Shown here: positions 1-5,901 of the stretch, in pieces
Layout: each line of letters opens with the position of its first letter
Position numbering within the stretch: the stretch's first letter is position 1
Assembly (NCBI GenBank): GCA_003500135.1
Contig: DNTA01000126.1
Location: 1-9,723, forward strand
Source of the DNA: Cytophagales bacterium
GTDB lineage: Bacteria > Bacteroidota > Bacteroidia > Cytophagales > Cyclobacteriaceae
DNA length: 9,723 nucleotides
Reading direction: 5' to 3'
Notes under the pieces: model-generated
What the model saw: only the letters and a program-made list of their open reading frames with translations
Told to the model about the DNA's origin: nothing
The model's database searches: none
Program-made: the position numbers and the translations under genes

Positions 1-51
1 TTACCAGTAGAACCATATTTTTAGCGTTTGTTAACGGAAGGTGATCAAAAG

Positions 52-98
52 AAAAAAGCCACGATTCCGGAACGCTACAACCCGGAATCCATGGCTTT
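52..98 (-). terminator. Intrinsic terminator after the sulfite-oxidation operon
   Basis: An imperfect hairpin has arms AAAGCCA (55-61) plus GATTCCGG (63-70), pairing with CCGGAATC (82-89) plus TGGCTTT (92-98), with a small internal bulge and an 11-base loop. Read on the minus strand it is followed by a U-tract (the A-run at 52-57). It lies about 80 bases beyond the stop codon of the desaturase gene, the last gene of the minus-strand operon, which is where a terminator is expected. No gene is visible in bases 1-177. Confidence 0.75.
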
Positions 99-177
99 AA
101 ACTGGATCATGCATTTGGGCCTGGTTTAGAATGCTAATGCACGATTAAGGTTTAATTATAAACGATATATAAATATT

Positions 178-1188
178 TTATACCACGCTCAAATCATCAT
201 CTTTTACTTCAGGCAATTTGGGCTTACCGTTTTCTTTTGGCTTTCCGTTTCCATTAAGCTTTTCCCTATCAAGCGAAAAAGCCTGTAACTCTTCCTCTTT
301 AAAAAGCTTTTCATCCTTCGTTAATCCAAAACCAAAGAGGTTTTGCTTTACAAATGTTTTAGGGAATTTCTCCACGCCAGGGAAGCCCAGTTTGATATCG
401 CGGCCATCGTGAGGGATGGAGGCCGTGCCGAAAAGATAATCCCATACACTCAGCGTAATACCAAAGTTGATCCCGTATTTATAACCTTCAGGCAAATCAT
501 GTACGTGGTGCCAAATGTGCATCTGTGGATTGTTAAAGATGTACTTCAAAGGCCCCAGATTGATCTTGAAGTTGGAGTGGTTGAAGTGTCCTACCGCCAA
601 GGTGAAAATATGAATGATAAAAAAGTCGCGCAGACCGATACCAATTAATGCCAATGGTATATATTCCAGTGTGCGGTACACCACGTTTTCCATCCAGTGA
701 TAGCGCAGATGGGCAGCAAAACCCATTTGCTCTACCGAGTGGTGCACCTTGTGGAAGTCCCATAGCTTAGGATGCCAGTGGAGTAGCCGGTGTGTCCACC
801 ACTGTACAAAGTCCCGCAAGAGGAATCCGATTACGAGGTGTGCCCATGTCGGCCAGCTCATCACTTCAAAAGCCACCAGGTTGGTAATGCCAATCGAGGC
901 GAGCGTGTCATTGAAAAAATTCACCACCACGTCTGATGCGGCATTGTAAATGATCAATGAGAAGAGAAAGAAGTTGAAGAACATGTAAAAGAGATCCAGC
1001 CAGAAGTCTTTTCTGAACTTCGCCTGATCACGACGCCAGGGGCGCAGGATTTCCAGCAGGAAGAAAAATGCTGAAACTCCAATCAGCCAGTAGAAGTAAT
1101 TGTGCCAATTTGGGTTAGTGATCTCACTCCACAAGTAGTTGGCATACCCCTTATAGCCGTTTACGAATATCTCCCAATATTTTTCCAT
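178..1188 (-). CDS. Sterol desaturase / fatty acid hydroxylase family membrane protein
   Basis: This 336-residue integral membrane protein belongs to the fatty acid hydroxylase/sterol desaturase superfamily, whose members use a histidine-bound di-iron centre to hydroxylate or desaturate lipids. The histidine clusters are present: HRLLH (133-137), HKVHH (146-150) and HIWHH (224-228), with further histidines at 201 and 204 (HFNH). Hydrophobic segments lie near 33-47, 64-82, 115-126 and 175-198. The C-terminal tail (about 290-336) is charged and low in complexity, with a repeated NGKPK unit (314-324) and an acidic end. Its start lies one base beyond the rhodanese stop codon, so it is the last gene of the sulfite operon. 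Family membership is clear; the substrate is unknown. A lipid, sterol-like or carotenoid substrate is possible, and nothing in the sequence decides. Confidence 0.9.
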   Translation of the reverse strand: MEKYWEIFVNGYKGYANYLWSEITNPNWHNYFYWLIGVSAFFFLLEILRPWRRDQAKFRKDFWLDLFYMFFNFFLFSLIIYNAASDVVVNFFNDTLASIGITNLVAFEVMSWPTWAHLVIGFLLRDFVQWWTHRLLHWHPKLWDFHKVHHSVEQMGFAAHLRYHWMENVVYRTLEYIPLALIGIGLRDFFIIHIFTLAVGHFNHSNFKINLGPLKYIFNNPQMHIWHHVHDLPEGYKYGINFGITLSVWDYLFGTASIPHDGRDIKLGFPGVEKFPKTFVKQNLFGFGLTKDEKLFKEEELQAFSLDREKLNGNGKPKENGKPKLPEVKDDDLSVV

Positions 1189-1189
1189 T

Positions 1190-2146
1190 TTATTTATAGT
1201 TTTTGTTTACCACTTTTGTTAGTTGTCCTGTTTCAATGGGCAATTCAGTATGAAAGCTCCACTCACGCCATGAACCATCGTAGTTGCGTACTTTTGTATA
1301 TCCTAATAGCTGTGTAAGAACAAATGTCGTATGCGACGACCGTACACCAGACTGGCAGTATACGATCACGTCGAGGTCCGGTGTAATTCCAATTCCCTCA
1401 TATTTTTGTCGAAGGGTATTAATATCCCAAAATCGTTTCGTGCCATGATAATCAATGGCATGGGCCCAATCGAGCAAAACAGCTCCCGGTATGCGGCCAG
1501 GGCGTGAAGAGGATTTGCGTTGAATTATTCCAGTATATTCATCCTCACTACGCACATCGAGCAATACCACATTCCGGTTCAGGGCTTCCTTCACCTCATC
1601 TTTGGCAATATAAAGCGGTTTGTTGCCAGTTTCCGGTAATCGGTAATTGCTGAAGGCCACTTCTTTATGGCCATTTTCCGTTGCATGTCCGTCTGCTTTC
1701 CATGCTGTTAATCCACCATTGAGTATTTTGGTATTCGATTCCCCGTTGACCAGTAGCACCCACCAAAGCCGCGCCGCTTCACATGCGCCATTGTCGTCAT
1801 AAATAATAATGGGCACATCATTCCGCGCACCAAGGCTGCACAGTGTTTCTTCAAGCTGCTTACGCGAGGCCATCATGCCGCCATACACAAATGAACTGTC
1901 TTCCAGCGCCGGACGCCATACCTGTACTGCTCCCGGAATATGGGCCTGCAGGTATTGGGCCTCTTTACGAAAATCGATCAGCGTAAAGGACTGGCCTTTT
2001 GCCATCCAATCGGCCAGCTCATGGGTTTCGATCAGGTGTTTGGTACTAAAATACTGTTCCTGTTCTGCCTGCTTTTCTTTTTGCCCGCAGCCCTGAAAAA
2101 GGAGTAAGAAGACTCCAATCAATAAGATATTAATCTTCCAGCTCAT
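1190..2146 (-). CDS. Lipoprotein with two rhodanese domains (sulfurtransferase)
   Basis: The 318-residue protein starts with a short basic-hydrophobic signal ending in LFQGC, so Cys20 is the likely lipidated residue and the protein would be envelope-anchored. Two rhodanese domains follow. The first (about 37-155) lacks a catalytic cysteine at the usual place, having YDDNGACEAARLWW (116-129) as in inactive N-terminal domains. The second (about 178-305) carries Cys264 in the loop CQSGVRSS, after the typical GRIPGAVLLDW (217-227). Sulfurtransferases of this layout move sulfane sulfur from thiosulfate or 3-mercaptopyruvate to an acceptor. The loop matches neither the classical thiosulfate type (CRKGVT) nor the mercaptopyruvate type (CG[S/T]GVT), so the donor is uncertain. 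The ATG lies inside the end of the cytochrome gene (17-base overlap), which suggests translational coupling. A role in supplying sulfite to the neighbouring oxidase is inferred. Confidence 0.92.
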   Translation of the reverse strand: MSWKINILLIGVFLLLFQGCGQKEKQAEQEQYFSTKHLIETHELADWMAKGQSFTLIDFRKEAQYLQAHIPGAVQVWRPALEDSSFVYGGMMASRKQLEETLCSLGARNDVPIIIYDDNGACEAARLWWVLLVNGESNTKILNGGLTAWKADGHATENGHKEVAFSNYRLPETGNKPLYIAKDEVKEALNRNVVLLDVRSEDEYTGIIQRKSSSRPGRIPGAVLLDWAHAIDYHGTKRFWDINTLRQKYEGIGITPDLDVIVYCQSGVRSSHTTFVLTQLLGYTKVRNYDGSWREWSFHTELPIETGQLTKVVNKNYK

Positions 2147-2615
2147 ACCATTTTATATTCGTCAGTGGCGCTCTGCGACCTTTCTTCTCCGGTGCGTAGT
2201 TTTTCGCCAGGTAATTCACAATCACTTCTTCATTTGTTCCGAGGTTCCAAAGGTTTTGGGTTTCCTGCATCCAAACAATCATGTTCTTCCATCCCTTTTT
2301 ATCCGCACGGTTTTGAGTGATCAGTTTGGCGGAATGACAGGCCGTACAATTGGCGATCACTACATCCAGGCCTTCACCGGCTTTGAGACCGGTAGCGACA
2401 TGTATGCCATCCACAATTTCGTCTTGCTTGGGAGCTGCCTGTGCTTCCTCTTTAGCACGTGTGTTGGCCGCTATACTGGCATCATCTGAAGGCCAGTCAA
2501 CGGCGTATATCACGATGAACAGAAAAAAAGAGGTAACCATAAAGGCGATAATACCCAGAATGGCGCGATAGATCCAAAGCAGTTGTTTAAGCCATTTATC
2601 TTTGTTGTCCGGCAT
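2130..2615 (-). CDS. Membrane-anchored monohaem cytochrome c, sulfite dehydrogenase electron acceptor (SorB-like)
   Basis: This 161-residue protein has one N-terminal transmembrane helix (about 12-38), a flexible Ala/Glu/Lys-rich linker (about 45-65), and a small cytochrome c domain with a single haem site CTACH (Cys90, Cys93, His94). Met112 or Met116 in GWKNMIVWMQ is the probable distal ligand. The C-terminus RRAPLTNIKWYELED resembles the end of cytochrome subunits paired with sulfite dehydrogenases. It starts one base after the molybdoenzyme stop codon, so the two are surely co-translated. By analogy with SorAB it should accept electrons from sulfite oxidation and pass them to the respiratory chain. 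Unlike the soluble SorB of Starkeya, it is anchored by an uncleaved helix. The family is certain; pairing with the upstream enzyme rests on gene order. Confidence 0.9.
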   Translation of the reverse strand: MPDNKDKWLKQLLWIYRAILGIIAFMVTSFFLFIVIYAVDWPSDDASIAANTRAKEEAQAAPKQDEIVDGIHVATGLKAGEGLDVVIANCTACHSAKLITQNRADKKGWKNMIVWMQETQNLWNLGTNEEVIVNYLAKNYAPEKKGRRAPLTNIKWYELED

Positions 2616-2616
2616 A

Positions 2617-3852
2617 TTACTTTACTTTTACAGCTATGCGGTGACAGGCATTATTCAAATACCCTTTAGGGTTCCAACCGGGTAGTACCATCGGCTGCAT
2701 GCGGCCCTGGTCATCTTTGGCACGCGCCCAAACTTCATAATAACCCGTGGCGGGCAGGCTTATGTCTGCCGAAAAGCGTTGCCAGGAATGCCGGTTGACC
2801 GGTGCCTCCAGCTTGCATTGCTTCCAGGTACTGCCGAAATCAACCGAATATTGCACTTCGGTAACTTTGTTTTCACCGGCCCATGCATGTCCGCGAATGG
2901 AAAGCTTTTTCCCTTTGGACAACATTGCCCCAGTTTTCGGATAGGTGATCAGCGATTTCACCGGCATCGACTCGATGATGCACATGTCTTCATCGGCCAC
3001 CTTTTCACCCGGCGCTACCGGCTTACAGGGCACCCGGTACGAAGGCGCCTCCATTTTAGGTCCGTCGTGTACCTTATTGCGAATTGAAAGGCGGGTCAGC
3101 CATTTGCCTGAAGCTGAAGCCGGGAAACCACCCACCACTAATCTCAATGGATGGCCATGTGTAAGTGGAATGTCCTTCCCGTTCATTTGAAAGGCTACTA
3201 TCGTCTCATCCTGCATGGCTTTCCACATGGGCACCCCACGCGAGATGGCCGGCTTATTAGGGTTCCCGCTCAGGTGTTTATCAGCGCCATAGAAACCCAC
3301 ATACACCGCATCATTTTTGACCCCTACGTCATTCAAAATATCTTTTAAGCGGACGCCGGTCCATTGCGCACAGGCTATGGCGCCTACTGACCACTGGTTT
3401 CCCTTGGCCGGCGGGTTGAATTCACTACGGCCATTTCCACCACATTCGAGCGCCAACTGGTAGGTGTGATGCCGGAATTTATCTTTAAGGTCCCGCAGGG
3501 TATACGTTTTCGATTGACTGGCCGACTCACCGTCAATGGTTAGCGTCCATTGGCTCACATCAATGTCTTCCGGCATAATGCCGTTGTTGCGAATGAAAAA
3601 TTTATCGGCCGGGGTGATCGGGTCGTCGAGCAGGTGGGCTGCCGATTCAATGTTCCAGGGCCGGTCATTCAGCACCTTCATATCGGGATGCAGCCCAAAC
3701 TGTTGGAAAGGATCTATTTCCTCTGCTACGGCTACGGGTATATAGCCATTGGGCATATTTTTGCCATAAACAATGGGCGCCCCTATAAAGGTGCCAATAG
3801 CGGCCAGAGAACTATTTTGTAAAAATTTTCTTCTCGATGTTTTCTTATCCAT
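2617..3852 (-). CDS. Tat-exported molybdopterin sulfite oxidase/dehydrogenase catalytic subunit (SorA-like)
   Basis: This 411-residue enzyme belongs to the sulfite oxidase family. The N-terminus is a Tat signal: SRRKFLQ with Arg7-Arg8, then a hydrophobic stretch to about residue 29. The molybdopterin domain (about 80-265) has FFIRNNG (85-91), the molybdenum-ligand cysteine Cys137 in LECGGNGR, and HGHPLRLVVGG (232-242). The C-terminal Mo-co dimerisation domain (about 290-409) ends with the family signature GWNPKGYLNNACHRI (392-406). It should oxidise sulfite to sulfate in the periplasm and reduce the cytochrome encoded next. There is no haem-b5 domain, as expected for bacterial enzymes. SoxC-type sulfane dehydrogenase is a related alternative, but no other sox gene is visible. 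It is the first gene of the operon, with a CRP-like palindrome upstream. Confidence 0.93.
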   Translation of the reverse strand: MDKKTSRRKFLQNSSLAAIGTFIGAPIVYGKNMPNGYIPVAVAEEIDPFQQFGLHPDMKVLNDRPWNIESAAHLLDDPITPADKFFIRNNGIMPEDIDVSQWTLTIDGESASQSKTYTLRDLKDKFRHHTYQLALECGGNGRSEFNPPAKGNQWSVGAIACAQWTGVRLKDILNDVGVKNDAVYVGFYGADKHLSGNPNKPAISRGVPMWKAMQDETIVAFQMNGKDIPLTHGHPLRLVVGGFPASASGKWLTRLSIRNKVHDGPKMEAPSYRVPCKPVAPGEKVADEDMCIIESMPVKSLITYPKTGAMLSKGKKLSIRGHAWAGENKVTEVQYSVDFGSTWKQCKLEAPVNRHSWQRFSADISLPATGYYEVWARAKDDQGRMQPMVLPGWNPKGYLNNACHRIAVKVK

Positions 3853-3879
3853 GGGTTTATGTTAACGTATGGCAAAAGC

Positions 3880-3888
3880 CAAAAAATA
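3880..3888 (-). promoter_or_regulatory. Possible degenerate -7 element for the sulfite operon
   Basis: On the minus strand the bases read TATTTTTTG, one T longer than the Bacteroidota -7 consensus TAnnTTTG, and end 27 bases before the ATG at 3852. No TTTG-type -33 element was found at the expected distance. It is the best candidate in the upstream gap, but the match is imperfect. Confidence 0.3.
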
Positions 3889-3942
3889 ACTACTGTTTTA
3901 AGGAAAACATCGATAAAAGAACAGCATTCGGAAGACATGATC

Positions 3943-3958
3943 TGTGACCAGAGTCACA
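3943..3958. promoter_or_regulatory. CRP/FNR-type operator palindrome upstream of the sulfite operon
   Basis: The sequence TGTGACCAGAGTCACA is a perfect inverted repeat with six-base arms (TGTGAC/GTCACA) and a four-base centre. It fits the classical CRP half-site arrangement TGTGA-N6-TCACA exactly. It lies in the 289-base gap between the DUF2911 gene and the molybdoenzyme gene, on the operon side of the DUF2911 terminator. Its centre is about 98 bases before the ATG at 3852 and roughly 75-80 bases before the probable transcription start. Binding by a Crp/Fnr-family regulator is inferred; no such regulator gene is in the window. Confidence 0.55.
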
Positions 3959-4072
3959 ATAAGTTGGGGGAATTACAGGTTTTGTAAAATATTATTATTG
4001 GTAAGCAGTAAATGCCGGGGAAATATTGTTTAAAACCAAACTATCCCTGTTTTTATTTTACTGTATAGTCAT

Positions 4073-4110
4073 AAAAAAACCGGTTGAAGATAAACTCTCA
4101 ACCGGTTTTT
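4073..4110 (-). terminator. Strong intrinsic terminator downstream of the DUF2911 gene
   Basis: A perfect 13-base-pair stem has arms AAAAACCGGTTGA (4075-4087) and TCAACCGGTTTTT (4098-4110) around a ten-base loop. The seven A residues at 4073-4079 give a U-tract on the minus strand, just after the DUF2911 stop codon at 4142. The five T residues on the other side make it able to work in both directions. It separates the DUF2911 gene from the sulfite operon, so the latter needs its own promoter. Confidence 0.88.
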
Positions 4111-4141
4111 GATAATGCTTTTAAAGCGTGTTTAGAATTAA

Positions 4142-4663
4142 TTAAGGTTTTACAGGCACCGCTACCATAGTTTCATCCCAGGCCATGATCATCTGGCCAT
4201 TGTCAAAAGCAATGGTAAATGCTTCAATAGTATTATCAGTTTCCTGTGCGTCAACTTCTACACGCAATACATCTTTTTCTTTATCGTAGTAATAGGCGCC
4301 CCACTGATCGAGAGCAGAGTTCAGAATGATGGTCCACTTTTCATCATCAGGTATGGTGAATAAGGAATAAGTTCCGGCTTCTACCTCTTTGCCACCAAAT
4401 TCTGTATCCTGATAAAACTTGATCTCTGTGGCCTCATTGGCGCCGGTTCTCCACACCTCTTCCATTTTAACGATACCACCAAAAATCTTGCGATCGTTTT
4501 TCTGGGGTCTTGAATAATACACTTTTACCAACGGTGGAGAGGTACGTTCCATTTTGTAAACTGCAACATCCATCGGGCTTTTGTCCAAACCGGGAAGCTC
4601 CTGGGCTTCGGCCATCAGAACAAGAGCAAATGAAAGTAATAAAGTAGAAAATAGATTTTTCAT
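4142..4663 (-). CDS. Secreted DUF2911 domain protein
   Basis: The 173-residue product begins with a clear signal peptide (KNLFSTLLLSFALVLMAEA, cleavage probably near residue 20). The rest is a single DUF2911 domain, a family of exported proteins common in Bacteroidota. Recognisable family motifs are YSRPQKNDRKIFGG (50-63), VWRTGANEATEI (70-81), GTYSLFTIP (98-106) and WGAYYYD (121-127). Many relatives carry a C-terminal TPR region; this one is the short form with the domain only. No biochemical function is established. It is a single-gene transcription unit, bounded by the terminator at 4073-4110 and facing away from the DUF4268 gene across a 139-base gap. No convincing TAnnTTTG box was found for it in that gap. 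Confidence 0.92.
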   Translation of the reverse strand: MKNLFSTLLLSFALVLMAEAQELPGLDKSPMDVAVYKMERTSPPLVKVYYSRPQKNDRKIFGGIVKMEEVWRTGANEATEIKFYQDTEFGGKEVEAGTYSLFTIPDDEKWTIILNSALDQWGAYYYDKEKDVLRVEVDAQETDNTIEAFTIAFDNGQMIMAWDETMVAVPVKP

Positions 4664-4790
4664 AGTTCGTTTTTTATTGAATTTAAGATTTAACTATCAC
4701 AAATGCATATTAGTTTCCACGTTTTTCATGAAATGTTTGAAAAAAGACATTCAACAGACATTATAGGATTCCCGCTTATTTCTTAAATGA

Positions 4791-4798
4791 TATCTTTG
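4791..4798 (+). promoter_or_regulatory. Bacteroidota -7 promoter element before the DUF4268 gene
   Basis: TATCTTTG matches the consensus TAnnTTTG exactly and ends four bases before the ATG at 4803. Transcription would then begin at or within a few bases of the start codon, giving a leaderless or nearly leaderless mRNA. A TTTG-type -33 box is not evident at the usual spacing, so the call rests on the -7 match and its position. Confidence 0.65.
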
Positions 4799-4802
4799 CA
4801 GC

Positions 4803-5264
4803 ATGTATGGCAAGGAAGAAGCATCGCGTTTAAGACAGGAATTCTGGACGACATTCGGCAAATACCTCGCTCCCAAAAGGTCTGACGATGGTTTTAAGAT
4901 CAACTGGATCAACTACAAAACACGTATCCGCCATTTGTTTTTCCGCATGTGGGCCACCAGCAAAATGGCGTATATCGGTATTGAGCTTACCCACAAAGAC
5001 GATGACATTCGCGAGCTGTATTTTGAACAGTTGCAACAACTCAAAACCCTGTTGCATGCTTCCCTGGTTGAAACCTGGACATGGGAAGACCTGGTTTATG
5101 ACGACTACGGCCGGCCATACTGTCGCATTTACAAAGAAATGAAGGGTGTCAATATTTTCGAAAAAGAACAATGGCCCGAGCTGATCTCATTTTTCAAACC
5201 GCGAATCATCGCTTTAGATGAGTTCTGGTCAAATGCGTATTACACCTTTCTGGAGTTGGAATAA
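4803..5264 (+). CDS. Stand-alone DUF4268 domain protein
   Basis: This 153-residue, probably cytoplasmic protein has no signal peptide or membrane helix. It is rich in aromatic and charged residues and matches DUF4268 in character: RLRQEFWTTFGKY near the N-terminus (9-21), INWINYKTRIRHLFFRMW (33-50), and the closing WPELISFFKPRIIALDEFW. DUF4268 is often found as the C-terminal part of larger proteins with nuclease-like domains; here it is alone and about the usual length for the single-domain form. The function is unknown. It is transcribed alone, convergent with the acetyltransferase gene 41 bases downstream. The ATG is supported by the promoter element just before it. Confidence 0.82.
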   Translation: MYGKEEASRLRQEFWTTFGKYLAPKRSDDGFKINWINYKTRIRHLFFRMWATSKMAYIGIELTHKDDDIRELYFEQLQQLKTLLHASLVETWTWEDLVYDDYGRPYCRIYKEMKGVNIFEKEQWPELISFFKPRIIALDEFWSNAYYTFLELE

Positions 5265-5305
5265 TGAAGCGGACAATGGGAATACCTCTGTCCAAAGTAC
5301 GCTTT

Positions 5306-5773
5306 TCAACTGTTGTTCTTTTTTAACAGTTTGGTCATCGTCACCCTTTTCCGTTTCACAAAGCCCGATTTGTTATACAGGTTGATGGCCGGTTCATTAT
5401 GCTTCTCCACCTCGAGATGCAGGGCTTTCAGCGAAAGCTTCTTACTTTCTTCAACAATAAAATCAATGGTTTTGCTGCCGATCCCTTTGCCCCGGTAAGG
5501 GTCATCGATGTACATTTCATCTAGGGTGCCATTCAGGCCGTTGTATTCAAAGCTGAAGCCATAAGTCAGGGTTGCATAGCCTATGGTCTCATTTTCCAGA
5601 AGGATCAGCCATATTTTACCCATCTCATGATGGTCAAAAAATCCTTTCAGGTTGTCGCGAATAGATTGAGCATCAAAAGGGTATTGCACCTGCTGATAGA
5701 AGCTTTGCATAAGCGTAGTGAGCAGTGGTATATCTTCAATGGTCGCTTCCCGAAAATGGATATTCATGGCCAT
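5306..5773 (-). CDS. GNAT family N-acetyltransferase
   Basis: The 155-residue protein has the usual length and layout of a single-domain GNAT enzyme, which moves an acetyl group from acetyl-CoA to an amine. The N-terminal strand IHFREATIEDIPLLTTLM opens the fold. Motif A is LDEMYIDDPYRGKGIGSK (84-101), with the pyrophosphate-binding loop RGKGIG (94-99). Motif B follows as HNEPAINLYNKSGF (125-138), with a tyrosine at 133 in the position often used as general acid. The acceptor cannot be told from the sequence. Two in-frame ATGs at 5773 and 5767 are both possible starts. A -7 element lies about 20 bases upstream. Confidence 0.92.
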   Translation of the reverse strand: MAMNIHFREATIEDIPLLTTLMQSFYQQVQYPFDAQSIRDNLKGFFDHHEMGKIWLILLENETIGYATLTYGFSFEYNGLNGTLDEMYIDDPYRGKGIGSKTIDFIVEESKKLSLKALHLEVEKHNEPAINLYNKSGFVKRKRVTMTKLLKKNNS

Positions 5774-5792
5774 GACTGTTCAACTTTGTAAC

Positions 5793-5800
5793 CAAAAATA
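5793..5800 (-). promoter_or_regulatory. Bacteroidota -7 promoter element for the acetyltransferase gene
   Basis: On the minus strand these bases read TATTTTTG, an exact TAnnTTTG match ending 19 bases before the ATG at 5773. The spacing fits a short 5' leader. The -33 element is not obvious. Confidence 0.5.
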
Positions 5801-5888
5801 GTGAAAAGTGGTTCATATTGCGCTACGCAAACAGATTAATCCATATGTTTATTCTAAAAAACAAAGGAATTGCAATCCGACCAACCTT

Positions 5889-5897
5889 AACCTTTTG
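5889..5897 (+). promoter_or_regulatory. Possible degenerate -7 element before the DUF1028 gene
   Basis: The bases AACCTTTTG end four bases before the ATG at 5902, the same spacing as the exact -7 box before the DUF4268 gene. The TTTG half is intact but the TA half is displaced (TA-N4-TTTG). A TTG lies at 5870-5872, close to the expected -33 distance. The position is persuasive and the sequence match is weak. Confidence 0.35.
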
Positions 5898-5901
5898 CGA
5901 T

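Noticed and set aside
1..33. End of a minus-strand gene entering from the left edge
   Set aside because: The frame that would end with the TAA at 1-3 meets another stop codon at 31-33, so it holds only about nine codons.
4830..5171. Antisense open frame across the DUF4268 gene
   Set aside because: The plus-strand frame has family motifs and a promoter, while the antisense frame shows no recognisable domain or start signal.
5271..5293. GGACA/TGTCC inverted repeat between the DUF4268 and acetyltransferase genes as a terminator
   Set aside because: Only five base pairs, a 13-base loop and no T-tract.
5309..5330. Hairpin ACTGTT/AACAGT at the end of the acetyltransferase gene as a terminator
   Set aside because: The stem is six weak pairs with a ten-base loop, it is inside the coding sequence and no T-run follows on either strand.
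5818..5901. Upstream TTG start of the DUF1028 gene
   Set aside because: The extra 28 residues are not like a signal peptide and would bury the clear signal peptide that starts at 5902; the promoter-like box also lies after 5818.
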